Assembly: GCF_028890115.1 (NCBI RefSeq)
Contig: NZ_JARCJD010000001.1
Coordinates: forward strand, 186,001-250,000
From: Phaeobacter sp. QD34_24
Lineage (GTDB): Bacteria; Pseudomonadota; Alphaproteobacteria; Rhodobacterales; Rhodobacteraceae
Direction: 5' to 3'
DNA: 64,000 bases
The notes below the pieces were generated by a model. It ran no database searches. It was given only the letters and a program-made list of their open reading frames with translations, and was not told the origin of the DNA. The position numbers and the translations under genes were made by a program. Below, in pieces: positions 45,903-55,311 of this stretch; the first letter of the stretch is position 1, and every line of letters begins with the position of its first letter.

Positions 45903-45922
45903 GATTTTATTTTCCAAGTCAA
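45903..45922 (-). promoter_or_regulatory. Operator-like site between the AmiC-like gene and marR
   Basis: On the minus strand it reads TTGACTTGGAAAATAAAATC, one base different from the site upstream of the flotillin operon. It lies 33 bases before the marR ATG and about 50 upstream of the receptor start, so one bound regulator could control both directions. Confidence 0.68.
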
Positions 45923-45954
45923 ATAAATTCCAAACGTTACAAGCAGGTGCCCCG

Positions 45955-46380
45955 ATGGAAACGAGTCAAAACCCAATCCAGGACTATCTGTCTTATGCTC
46001 TGGCCGCAGCCCATCGAAAGGTGGCCGCGTCGTTGAACTCGCGCCTGAAGCAACACGGCATTCAGATCGAAGCATGGCGGATACTTGAAACCTTGGAAGC
46101 GGGCCAGCGGCTGACCATGGGGCAGCTTGCCGAGGTGGTGCTGATGAACCCACCGACCCTGACCAAGCTGGTGGACCGGATGGTTTCGGACGGCCTGGTA
46201 CACCGGCAAGTGGCACAGGCTGACCATCGCCAGATCAATGTCCTGCCTACGGCCCTTGGCAAGAAGCGGATGCTTCAGATCCGGCAGGAAGTGAAAGAGC
46301 AAGATGCCGAATTCCAGTCCTTGCTCGGCAAGGACGAGGCCGACAAGCTGATTGAACTGCTGCGCGGCGTCAGTCAGTAG
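45955..46380 (+). CDS. MarR-family transcriptional regulator
   Basis: 141 residues (start METSQNPIQDYL) with a winged helix-turn-helix: TMGQLAEVVLMNPPTLTKLVDRM recognition region followed by the wing VAQADHRQINVLPTALGKKR. MarR dimers bind palindromes and are released by small ligands. It is divergent from the AmiC-like gene, and both nearby operator-like repeats make it the likely local regulator of the amide system. Confidence 0.9.
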   Translation: METSQNPIQDYLSYALAAAHRKVAASLNSRLKQHGIQIEAWRILETLEAGQRLTMGQLAEVVLMNPPTLTKLVDRMVSDGLVHRQVAQADHRQINVLPTALGKKRMLQIRQEVKEQDAEFQSLLGKDEADKLIELLRGVSQ

Positions 46381-46564
46381 CGCGCTCGCGGCAAGATCAA
46401 CTCCCGAGGAACCAAGCGCCCCTGTCGCGGCGGCTTGCGTTCTGCCATGGCCCCACAGGCGCCTGTCCATCGCCCGACACTTGGCCATTGAGGGCATTGG
46501 CGCCGGGTATGGCACCGCAGCTTTCAGGCCAATCCGGACCTCTGGGTTTCAGCACCAACTGATC

Positions 46565-46593
46565 AAAAAAGAGCAGGGCCATGACAGCCCTGC
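46565..46593 (-). terminator. Intrinsic terminator after the RTX/Hint gene
   Basis: On the minus strand GCAGGGC / GCCCTGC (7-bp stem, loop TGTCATG) is followed by TC and TTTTTT (46570-46565). It is 74 bases after the stop of the RTX gene. Confidence 0.75.
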
Positions 46594-46666
46594 CCCTCCC
46601 ATGTGCCGATGTCCTGCACCGCGCGGTCTACCTGTCGTTCCTCCCCAGGCGACAGGCGAAACCGGG

Positions 46667-49600
46667 TCAGTGTACCAGCAGACGGGCTTCGTGTTTCTTC
46701 AGCGACCGGCGCGCCGAGGTATAGGCCTCGCGGCCTTCCTCTGTCTGCAGCTCCGGGAACAGTTCGAACACCTCGTTGCGCTGCTCCAGATCCAGGCCGC
46801 GCAGGGTCAGATCGCCCGGCTGGAAGCTTTCGGTCCAGGCGCCATCGGAGAGCACCACCTCGTGCTGATCGAACATGAAGTGAATGTAGGTCACCGCAGT
46901 GGTTTCCACCACATCCACCCCGTCCAGACCGGTCAGGTGCTTGGCGGCAACCAGGACTTCGCGATCCTCGAAGTAGAAGGCTGTCTTGTCATTTGCGACC
47001 AGAACCCGGTGATTGGGGCTGACCATCATGTCGCGCTCGGGCAGACCGTTGCCAAGAGCACCCTGGCGGATCAGCACCGGCTGCAGATGCGCAGCACCCT
47101 TCAGCTCTGCGGGGCTGAGGCTGCGGGTGCCGACCCAGCGGATCTCCTGGATGCCGTTGTCGCGGGTGATCACGCGGTCTCCGGCCTGCAGCTCTTCCAC
47201 CTTACGCTCCCCATGCGGAGTGGCGATCAGGGTGCCCGGCGTGAAGCAGGGGATGATCCGCTCGATCTCGCTGTAGGTCATGGAGCCGACGACCGCGTCC
47301 GAGCTGTCCAGCAGGTTGATGGTGCCGGAGTAGCTGTTGCCATCCGCATCCAGGGTGCGCGAGGCGATCTCGAAGTTCACGCCGGTCAGGTCCAGCGTGT
47401 CATAGTCGTCGCCGGTCGAGCCGCCATCGACCACGTCGCCATCGGTGCCACCAATAAAGTAGTCACGATCGGCATCACCGCTGAGGGTGTCGGCGCCGTG
47501 GCCGCCAGTGATCATGTCGTTGCCGACGCCACCGGTCACCTCATCGTCATCGATGCCGGCATCGATGGTGTCATCGCCTTCGCCACCGGAGATGACATCG
47601 TCATCGTCCTGGCCGTAGATCACATCGTTGCCCGCACCACCTTCGATGGTATCCATGCCATTGGTGGGATCGGGATCCACCGGGCGGCCATCGGCGCCAT
47701 CGTCCATGATGTTCAAACCATCGGGGAAGACCGGGTCCAATCCGCCATAGATGGTATCATCGCCCGCGCCGCCCATCAGGCTGTCGGAGCCTTCGCCACC
47801 GGTGATCAGATCGTTGTCGTCACCACCATCGACGGTGTCGTCGTCGATACCTGCGTCGATCACATCGTCGCCACCATCGCCCGAGATCATGTCGGCATCA
47901 TCGCCTGTGGTGATGGTGTCATTGCCCGCGCCACCCACAACGGTATCCATGTCGTCGGTCGGGTCGGCGTCCGCCGGGATCGGAGGGATCGAGGGTGTGG
48001 TGCCCGTGTAGCCGGGGAAACCGCGGTCGGGCAGCGGCGTCGGCTCATTGCCCGAGGTATCAATGACATCATCGCCATCCCCGCCATCGACGCTGTCGGA
48101 GCCATCGCCACCGGTCAGGCTGTCATCACCGCCATTGCCGATGATCACATCGTCACCGTCGCCGCCGTCGATGGTGTCATCGCCGGGCACGATCGGAGCG
48201 GCCGGGTCGGTCGCGTCGAAATAGACGTCCGACACATCGATGCCGCTGTTGTTGGGTCCGGGCTGGCTGTGTTCGATCACGATCTGCGAGACCGGCCCCG
48301 GAATGGTGACCAGCAGGGAATGGTCGGCATTGTCATTGCTGGCATAGGTGCCGGGCACCGACACATCCGCCGTATCGTCGCCAGCCACCGCATCTGTGTC
48401 GGACATGGTCAACGCCGGGCCACCCGCCAGGTTGACCACAACCGGGTTGCCGCTGGCGTCATAGGCGGTGATCTGTACCGAACTATTGCCGTCGATATCG
48501 TTGACGCGGAAGGAGACATTGCCGACAGAGTCAGAGAAATCCAGCTGATAGGTCGCCGCATTGCCGTCACCGTTCATGACGGAGGACAGGCCGCTGTTCG
48601 GATCCGCCGGGCTGCCGCCGGTATCGATATTGCCGACGAACTGCGTGGCGTTGCCGAATTCGGTTTCCACGCCTGAGCTTTGCGATTGAACGGAGAAATC
48701 GACCGTGACCGAACCGGTATCCTGGCTGAAGCCGCCGGTCAGATCATCGTCGGGATCGACCGCGCCGCCATCATCGGGATCCGGCGCCAGATCCCACTGG
48801 AACACCTCGCGGCTGCTGCTGCCAGCACCCGGCGCATCGGTATCGCCTTCGATCACATCGTCACCGACTCCGCCATTCAGAACATCCGCACCCGATCCGC
48901 CATGAACCGTGTCATCTCCGACACCGGCCTCGACCGTGTCATCTCCGGCACCGGCATTGACCAGATCATCATCGGGACCGACCGTGGGGTCGATGGCGTC
49001 GCCCGCATCGATCATGTCGCCCTCGGGATCGCCTGTGTAGGCGGCATCGATCAGATCATCCGTGGCAGCACCTTCGACAATGCCATCAAGGCCCGAAACG
49101 ATCACGTCCTCGTCCAGAACCGCCACATAGTCGATGATCCCATCGAAGGACTGCGCCCCGTCCCCGGCAGCGCCGATGGAGAAGCTGTCCTCTCCGGCGC
49201 CGGCGACATCCAGCGTCATACCGGCCACATCATCCCCTGCGGTGGCGACGGTCCCTTGGGTGGTGTTCTCGACCACCATGGTCTGCCCTCCGTCGGTCCA
49301 GGCGTATTTCACGGTCAGGATATCACCGGAGGTGAAGAAACCCGGATCCGTGGACAAGAGCACCGACGAGCCCCCATCCGCATGCACCACCTCGATCGCA
49401 CCGTCCGATGTGGTGCGGATTTCGAAGTTTTCGCCATCGGCGTCGCCCGGTGTTTCAAGCCCGCGGCTCACCACGGTCTGCGAGCCGGAAGCCGGAACGT
49501 CATTGGGGCGGAACGTGGTGATGATCGTGCCTTCGGTCAGATCGAAGGGATCATCCTGGCTGCCATCGACGGTGAACTGGGTATCCGAGCCGTTGCCGAC

Positions 49601-49753
49601 CATCCAGCCACCGGCATAGCCGGTTGTGGGCGAGCCCGCCCCATCCTGGGCAATGCCGTCGCCCAGACCGGTATCGTCTTCGGTATACCCGTCACGGAAA
49701 TCCCACAGCCCAATCAGATTGGCCGAATAAGGGTTGTCGAAATTCTTAGCCAT
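46667..49753 (-). CDS. Large RTX calcium-binding protein with LamG-like and Hint domains
   Basis: 1028 residues from the ATG at 49753 (AAGGAG 7 bases upstream). The N-terminal about 200 residues look like a concanavalin/LamG sheet domain. The middle carries many glycine/aspartate nonapeptides (GGxGxDxUx), including two similar units of about 70 residues arranged in tandem (each starting near MDT and GGAGND). The C-terminus is a Hint_2 domain starting at Cys836 (CFTPGTLIATPHG). No signal peptide, so type I secretion is expected; no T1SS genes are adjacent. Function (adhesin or matrix protein) is inferred. Confidence 0.88.
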   Translation of the reverse strand: MAKNFDNPYSANLIGLWDFRDGYTEDDTGLGDGIAQDGAGSPTTGYAGGWMVGNGSDTQFTVDGSQDDPFDLTEGTIITTFRPNDVPASGSQTVVSRGLETPGDADGENFEIRTTSDGAIEVVHADGGSSVLLSTDPGFFTSGDILTVKYAWTDGGQTMVVENTTQGTVATAGDDVAGMTLDVAGAGEDSFSIGAAGDGAQSFDGIIDYVAVLDEDVIVSGLDGIVEGAATDDLIDAAYTGDPEGDMIDAGDAIDPTVGPDDDLVNAGAGDDTVEAGVGDDTVHGGSGADVLNGGVGDDVIEGDTDAPGAGSSSREVFQWDLAPDPDDGGAVDPDDDLTGGFSQDTGSVTVDFSVQSQSSGVETEFGNATQFVGNIDTGGSPADPNSGLSSVMNGDGNAATYQLDFSDSVGNVSFRVNDIDGNSSVQITAYDASGNPVVVNLAGGPALTMSDTDAVAGDDTADVSVPGTYASNDNADHSLLVTIPGPVSQIVIEHSQPGPNNSGIDVSDVYFDATDPAAPIVPGDDTIDGGDGDDVIIGNGGDDSLTGGDGSDSVDGGDGDDVIDTSGNEPTPLPDRGFPGYTGTTPSIPPIPADADPTDDMDTVVGGAGNDTITTGDDADMISGDGGDDVIDAGIDDDTVDGGDDNDLITGGEGSDSLMGGAGDDTIYGGLDPVFPDGLNIMDDGADGRPVDPDPTNGMDTIEGGAGNDVIYGQDDDDVISGGEGDDTIDAGIDDDEVTGGVGNDMITGGHGADTLSGDADRDYFIGGTDGDVVDGGSTGDDYDTLDLTGVNFEIASRTLDADGNSYSGTINLLDSSDAVVGSMTYSEIERIIPCFTPGTLIATPHGERKVEELQAGDRVITRDNGIQEIRWVGTRSLSPAELKGAAHLQPVLIRQGALGNGLPERDMMVSPNHRVLVANDKTAFYFEDREVLVAAKHLTGLDGVDVVETTAVTYIHFMFDQHEVVLSDGAWTESFQPGDLTLRGLDLEQRNEVFELFPELQTEEGREAYTSARRSLKKHEARLLVH

Positions 49754-50565
49754 CACAGTCTCCTTATCGGCGCATCTATTCGCCTGATACCCCATGCGCT
49801 GCAAAGGCGCCGAACCTCTTCGGCGAAACAGCGCGCAAGGCGTTAAATCCAGCCAATATCAGGGAGCTCGGCGCGCAACCGTTCACAGGGCGCGCGTCCA
49901 CGACCTGCACAGGCGCCTGCGGTCGCGGTGTCCGGTTTCACAACCTTCGACACCAATCACGATCCAACAGGACACAACCGCCAAACAGCAGCGTTCGCAG
50001 CGAACAGCGCCTCCACCAATTACTGGCATACGCAGCAACAGCCCCCCCAAATGGGCATCTTCAAACTACTGCAGCCCCCGAGGCGGACAAAAGAAAAATT
50101 TGAACGAAACTTTACCGGATCGCCGCGACAGCCCGGAAGAAGGCCTGCACCGGACCAAATGCGCGGTTCAGATTGTTTCCAGGGCGATTTATACATTTTG
50201 CAACAATCGGTTGCCCTGCTGCACATTGGGCAGATATGCGCCGTTTTGGCAGAAAAACAGCGCCAACTCACCCCGATCAGGTGGTTCTTTGTTTCCACCT
50301 GGATATCAATTGACGGCCTGGGAAACCCATACAATCAACCAAATCGATCACCCTGCAATATGACGCAGGACCGCATTATCGGCGACAATGAAAGAGCAAT
50401 ATCCGTACCGTCTCTGATTTGGAACACATAAACCGAAAAACCGACCCGAATCACGGGCCCTTTTCATCCGGTTGGTGGTGCATTTCGCGCCAAAGCAGGG
50501 ATCCCACTTGCGGATTATCCCTGCAGATCACGACCCAAGCAACGTTCATTCGGCAGGCTTCAAGC
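49754..50565. other. 812-bp gene-free region upstream of the RTX gene
   Basis: The longest non-coding gap in the window. From about 50000 to 50450 it is clearly more AT-rich than its surroundings. Two open frames on the plus strand (49794-50363, 49928-50431) overlap each other, have no recognisable domain and no convincing ribosome site, so I do not call them. It probably holds the promoter and regulatory region of the RTX gene; I saw no RNA gene. Confidence 0.5.
50495..50524 (-). terminator. Possible terminator after mscS
   Basis: GCAGGGAT (50495-50502) and ATCCCTGC (50517-50524), perfect 8-bp stem with a 14-base loop, 42 bases after the mscS stop on the minus strand. Only TTT follows, so it is weak. 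Confidence 0.42.
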
Positions 50566-53016
50566 CTACTTGTCGGTCTCACCTTCAGCCGAGTCGACAT
50601 CGTCGAGATCCGGGCGTTCCGGGAGTTCGGAGAGTTCGGGGTGTACCGGAGGCTGCTGGCTGTCTTCCCGGTCCTCAGCCTCCTGTGCCGCAGGAACAAG
50701 CGCCTCGGGATTGCGAATCCAGATGTCGCGCTGCGCAAAGGGAATTTCGATACCTGCTTCCTCGAACCTGCGGGCAATCTCATAGTTCATGTCGGATTTG
50801 ACAGACAGCACCCAGTTCACGTCGCGCAGGATCGCCCGGATTTCAAAATCCAGGCTGTCGGCGCCAAACCCCTGGAAGATCACCTTTGGCTCCGGATTCA
50901 ACAGGACCATGGGATGTGCCTCGGCGACCTGCAACAGGATCGCTTCCACCTGGCGCGGATCGGTACCGTAGGCCACCCCGACCGGCACGATCACCCGGCC
51001 GACCGTATTGCCACGGGTATAGTTGGTCACCGTCCCGCTGATCAGGTCGGAGTTGGGAACAATCACATCGGTGCGGTCGAAGGTCTCGATCCGGGTCGCG
51101 CGGACAGAGATGTCGCGCACATAACCCATCAGCCCGCCAACCTCGATCCAATCCCCCTTGGAGATCGGCCGTTCAATCAACAGGATGATACCCGAGACAA
51201 AATTGGAAACGATGGTCTGCAGGCCAAAGCCGATCCCGACCGACAGCGCACCGGCAACAATCGCCAAGGAGGACAGATCGAAGCCGGCGGTCGAAATTGC
51301 AACCACCGCCGCAAGGAAGATCCCCACATAGCCAAGCCCCGAAACAATGGCATTCTGCCCACCCGGATCAATATTGGTCTTGGGCAGGAGCGAATTGCGC
51401 AGGCTGCCCTGCACGATCCGCGTCACCGTGTACCCAATGGCAAAGACTACTGCAAAGCTGAGAAAAGCTGTCGGAGAGATCCGCGTGTCACCAATGCTGA
51501 AGCCGACAAGGAACCGCGACCACAGTTCGGTCAGATCGGCAACCCGGGCGCCCCAGATCAAGGCCAGCAAAGGCAGCACCAGGACAATCAGCCCAAAGCC
51601 GACCATGACCGTGAACAGTGACTCCTGAGCCGCCTGCTCCTGGCCGCTGAGCCAGCCATAGGTATCCCCCAGGAACCGCTGCAGCACCAGCGTGGTGGCC
51701 AATACGGCAAGCGTCGCGATCGTGGGATAGACCAGCCCTTCAGCCGCGCTGAGATAGCCTGCCGAAGCCAGAAGCGGGGACAGAATGGCAATCGCATAGG
51801 CGCCCTTTTGCAGAAGGGCAACGATCTTGCTACCACCGGCACCGACCGTGTCCTCGACCTCGGACCTGGATGCCTCCCGCGATGCGATGGTCAGCCGCAA
51901 CAGCCGCACCAGCAGCAGGGACGCCGCCAAGATCAGCGGAAAGGCCAGAACCGCCTCGGCTTCAGGTGACATCCGCTCTATCTGTTCCAGCCGCCCCAGC
52001 GCGTCCTGCAACACCAGGACCAGCGCCATAAGGTCGACCATCAACCGGGCCTGCTTGCGGCGATTGTCGGCCACCGGCAGAAGATCCGGCCGACCGCGAG
52101 GGACGAACAATTGCTCTCCCAGCCAGCGGAACGACAGGATCAGCAGCGCCCAAAGCGGCACATAGCTGCCAAGCAGAGTGCCGCGCAGTCCGAGGATCCC
52201 CGCCAGCCCCACGGCCTTGGTCAGCAATAGTATCCCCACAAAAGGCAAAATCACCTGCAGCAGCGAAACCACAAAGCTCCACACCCCTGTGCCCATACCG
52301 CCAAATTCACGCAGGTAGTCCCCCGCCGCACGGGCCCAGGGACGCCCGCGCATCAGCAGCAAGGCGGAGAGGATCACGAGCGCCAGAATGGCGGGCAGAC
52401 TGTCATTGATCCGCTCGCGCGTGGTGTCGTGCACGATCTGGACAACTGTCTCCTGCCAAAGCGCCGTGCCAATGCTCACCAGGACCGATACAGCGCCGGG
52501 CCAGTGCTCGGGGTTCAGGGGGGATGCCCCACGCTCCAGCAGCCGCTCGGTGCGCCGCTCGCGCACGATCTTGTCGATTTCCGCGATCAAGCCATCGGCG
52601 CGGCGATAAGCTTCCTCGGCCACCACGCGCGGCACCTGCAAGGCGCTCAATTGCTGCGTCAGGCTGGCCCGCAACGCGGCGATGTCCTGGGCTTCGCCCT
52701 CCCCTTCAGTCGGCGCCGGTCCGAGCGCCTCCAGCTGCCCTTTCAGGGTACGGATACGGTCAGCGTTTTCACTGCCTGCGGTCAGAAAGCCTTGCCGATA
52801 GCCCGCCAATTCGCTGCGCAGCTGTTCCAGCGCCGCGCTGGAGGCCCGATTGGTATCGATCACCTCTTCGGCCCGGCTGGCTGTCTTCTGCCAAGCGTCG
52901 ATCGTTTCGGCATATCCGGCTGGGATCTGCGCAAAAAGCGGCAGGGCCAGGGCGATCAGCAGCGCCAGCCCATAGAGCCACAGCCGAAAAAGGGAACCCG
53001 CCCGCGCCATTCCCAT
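50566..53016 (-). CDS. Large MscS-family mechanosensitive channel
   Basis: 816 residues. A signal-like first helix, then a periplasmic coiled-coil region with DUF3772-like features (about 30-160), about ten transmembrane helices, and the MscS core near residues 590-780 with the pore helix AIVAGALSVGIGFGLQTIVSN and the beta domain ERPISKGDWIEVGGLMGYVRDI. The tail is acidic. Large MscK-type channels respond to membrane tension. The ATG overlaps the cysK stop as TGATG, so the channel is made in the trg-cysK operon. Confidence 0.9.
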   Translation of the reverse strand: MGMARAGSLFRLWLYGLALLIALALPLFAQIPAGYAETIDAWQKTASRAEEVIDTNRASSAALEQLRSELAGYRQGFLTAGSENADRIRTLKGQLEALGPAPTEGEGEAQDIAALRASLTQQLSALQVPRVVAEEAYRRADGLIAEIDKIVRERRTERLLERGASPLNPEHWPGAVSVLVSIGTALWQETVVQIVHDTTRERINDSLPAILALVILSALLLMRGRPWARAAGDYLREFGGMGTGVWSFVVSLLQVILPFVGILLLTKAVGLAGILGLRGTLLGSYVPLWALLILSFRWLGEQLFVPRGRPDLLPVADNRRKQARLMVDLMALVLVLQDALGRLEQIERMSPEAEAVLAFPLILAASLLLVRLLRLTIASREASRSEVEDTVGAGGSKIVALLQKGAYAIAILSPLLASAGYLSAAEGLVYPTIATLAVLATTLVLQRFLGDTYGWLSGQEQAAQESLFTVMVGFGLIVLVLPLLALIWGARVADLTELWSRFLVGFSIGDTRISPTAFLSFAVVFAIGYTVTRIVQGSLRNSLLPKTNIDPGGQNAIVSGLGYVGIFLAAVVAISTAGFDLSSLAIVAGALSVGIGFGLQTIVSNFVSGIILLIERPISKGDWIEVGGLMGYVRDISVRATRIETFDRTDVIVPNSDLISGTVTNYTRGNTVGRVIVPVGVAYGTDPRQVEAILLQVAEAHPMVLLNPEPKVIFQGFGADSLDFEIRAILRDVNWVLSVKSDMNYEIARRFEEAGIEIPFAQRDIWIRNPEALVPAAQEAEDREDSQQPPVHPELSELPERPDLDDVDSAEGETDK

Positions 53017-54050
53017 CAAACGTCTTCGAAGACGCCCGGGATCGAGGCCGGCGCATGGGTCATCCAATCCGGCACCGGCAGGCTCTTTTCACGCAGGAAA
53101 TCGGGGTTGAACAGTTTCGACTGATAGCGGGTGCCATAGTCGCACAGCACCGTCACGATGGTCTTGCCCGGCCCCATGTCCTTGGCCATGCGCACCGCAC
53201 CGGCGATATTGATCGCCGAGGATCCGCCCAGCACCAGCCCTTCATTATGGAGAAGGTCAAAGACAAACGGCAGCGCCTCTTCATCGGGGACCTGGTAGTT
53301 GAAATCGGGGGTAAAGCCTTCCAGGTTCTTGGTGATGCGCACCTGTCCGATTCCTTCGGCGATGGAAGAGCCTTCCATGGCGATCTCGCCGGTGGTGTAA
53401 TAGCTGTAAAGCCCCGCCCCCATGGGATCGGCAAGGCCGATCTTCACGCCCTTGGGCTGCAACGCCTCTGCCACACCCGCAAGGGTACCGCCCGATCCCA
53501 CCGCACAGATGAAGCCATCCACCTTGCCGTCGGACTGTGTCCAGATCTCGGGGCCGGTGGTTTCCACATGGGCCTGACGGTTGGCAACATTATCGAACTG
53601 GTTGGCCCAGATCGCGCCGTTGGGTTCCGTCTTTGCCAGTTCCTTGGCCAAACGTTCCGAGTAACGCACGAAGTTGTTGGGGTTGCGATAGGGCGCTGCG
53701 GGCACCTGCACCAGTTGCGCACCGGCGAGGCGCAGCATGTCCTTTTTCTCTTCCGACTGGGTTTCGGGAATGACGATCACCGTCTTGAACCCCATCGAAG
53801 CCCCGACCAGCGCCAGGCCAATCCCGGTATTGCCGGCGGTGCCTTCCACGATGGTGCCGCCCGGCTTCAGATCCCCGCGCGCAATGGCGTCGCGGATGAT
53901 GTAAAGGGCGGCGCGGTCCTTCACCGACTGGCCGGGGTTCATGAACTCCGCCTTGCCGAGGATTTCACAGCCGGTTTCCTCGCTGACGCGGTTGAGCCGG
54001 ATCAGAGGCGTATGGCCGATGGCATCGGCCAGGTCACGTGCAATGCGCAT
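53016..54050 (-). CDS. cysK: Cysteine synthase (CysK family)
   Basis: 344-residue PLP enzyme. PLP Lys44 lies in PGQSVKDRAA, followed by the phosphate and substrate loops EGTAGNTGIGLA and VGSGGTLAGVAEA. It makes cysteine from O-acetylserine and sulfide. The ATG at 54050 has AAAGGGA upstream. Together with trgA and trgB it reproduces the trgAB-cysK locus linked to tellurite resistance in Rhodobacter sphaeroides. Confidence 0.9.
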   Translation of the reverse strand: MRIARDLADAIGHTPLIRLNRVSEETGCEILGKAEFMNPGQSVKDRAALYIIRDAIARGDLKPGGTIVEGTAGNTGIGLALVGASMGFKTVIVIPETQSEEKKDMLRLAGAQLVQVPAAPYRNPNNFVRYSERLAKELAKTEPNGAIWANQFDNVANRQAHVETTGPEIWTQSDGKVDGFICAVGSGGTLAGVAEALQPKGVKIGLADPMGAGLYSYYTTGEIAMEGSSIAEGIGQVRITKNLEGFTPDFNYQVPDEEALPFVFDLLHNEGLVLGGSSAINIAGAVRMAKDMGPGKTIVTVLCDYGTRYQSKLFNPDFLREKSLPVPDWMTHAPASIPGVFEDV

Positions 54051-54122
54051 GGTATCCCTTTCAGTCGTTCCCAAAAGACTTAGACAAGCCCCTGCCCGAT
54101 CACAAGGTGTGAAGCGCCAGGC

Positions 54123-55256
54123 TCACGCCCCCTGGCCGTCTCGTGAACGAAGTCTCTCCCGGTGCCGGGCCAGCCACAGCGCCGCTGTCACCAAAGGCAT
54201 GTCTTGATAGATACAGTTGTCCACCCCATCCATCAATTCCCGGAACGAAATGACTTTACTGCGGATGTCCTCGTTTTCGCTGTCCAGACCGCCGCCGCCC
54301 TGCACGGCACGCAAATCCGCGAGCCCCACGAAGAGATGCAGAAACTCACCCGATGAACCGCTGGAAGAGTAGACCTCCCCCACCGGCTCCAGACGGGTGA
54401 CCTGAAGCCCGGCCTCTTCCTGTGCTTCCCGCAGGGCCGCCTGCTCCGGCGTTTCCCCGGGATCGATCAGACCGGCCACCGGTTCCCACATCCAGGGGCG
54501 TTTTTCACCGGCGATGAAGGTCGCGGCGCGGAACTGTTCGATCAACAGCACCTCGTCACGCACCGGATCGTAAGGCAGCACCACCGTGGCCCGGCCCACC
54601 AGGGCAACGCCGCGATTGATCACCGGGCTGAAACTGCCATCATAGCGACGGAATTGCAGATCCATCTCCTCCATCGCAAAAAAGTTCACATAGGCGCGCT
54701 TGTGCGCGTGCACACGCACGTCCTGCGACAGATCATGCTCCGGATCCTCGGAGCGCGCCTGCGCCGCCAACCAGGAAGAGGCCCGTCGAAACATCGCAGG
54801 ATAGATCCTGGCGATCTCCTCCTGCGTCTTTCGCCCCTGGTAGGCCATCATCTCTTCCGCGGCGCGCAGCGATGTGGCTGCCCAGTCGCGCTCCCAGTCC
54901 TCAAGCTCCCATGGGCCATCTGTCGGCAACTGCCCCGGTATCGGGAAATAGACCTGGGCCTCAATCGTCTCGCCGTGGTGCAGGTGCACCGCAACCGTTT
55001 TCACCGTGTAGCCAAAGCCGCCCTCGTAGAAATGCAGCGCCTCCAGATCCGCCTGCGACAGGCCCCGCAGGACGATCCCTTCCGCACTCTGGCCCAGGCA
55101 GCTCTCGATCACCGGATAGGGTTGCCCCGCCACCCGGCGCACGCAATGGTCGGCCAGCGTCGCCCCTTCCCCGCCGAGGCGATCCACCGGTCTTTGCAGC
55201 ACGAGGGCCAGGAGCGGCGCATGGCGCAGCGTTCCATAGAAGAAGAAGTCGGCCAT
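54123..55256 (-). CDS. trgB: TrgB-like fusion of gamma-glutamylcyclotransferase-like and Nudix domains
   Basis: 377 residues with two domains. The N-terminal GGCT/AIG2-like domain (about 1-115) has the YGTLR motif at 7-11. The C-terminal Nudix hydrolase (about 190-360) has a complete box at 262-284 (GLIDPGETP...REAQEEAG). The Nudix part resembles ADP-ribose pyrophosphatases. TrgB is named for a tellurite-resistance locus; the biochemical link remains unclear. It lies between trgA and cysK. Confidence 0.85.
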   Translation of the reverse strand: MADFFFYGTLRHAPLLALVLQRPVDRLGGEGATLADHCVRRVAGQPYPVIESCLGQSAEGIVLRGLSQADLEALHFYEGGFGYTVKTVAVHLHHGETIEAQVYFPIPGQLPTDGPWELEDWERDWAATSLRAAEEMMAYQGRKTQEEIARIYPAMFRRASSWLAAQARSEDPEHDLSQDVRVHAHKRAYVNFFAMEEMDLQFRRYDGSFSPVINRGVALVGRATVVLPYDPVRDEVLLIEQFRAATFIAGEKRPWMWEPVAGLIDPGETPEQAALREAQEEAGLQVTRLEPVGEVYSSSGSSGEFLHLFVGLADLRAVQGGGGLDSENEDIRSKVISFRELMDGVDNCIYQDMPLVTAALWLARHRERLRSRDGQGA

Positions 55257-55311
55257 CCGGCAGGTTCCTTTCGGCTTGGGCTAAGGATTGGGGCTGGAAT
55301 TGTGATTGAGT

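Noticed and set aside
46352-48676. 774-codon plus-strand frame opposite the RTX gene
   Set aside because: It mirrors the repetitive Gly-Asp codons (giving Ile/Val/Ala/Gly repeats) and has no independent motif.
49794-50431. Two overlapping plus-strand frames upstream of the RTX gene
   Set aside because: Biased composition, overlap in different frames, no ribosome site and no family resemblance.
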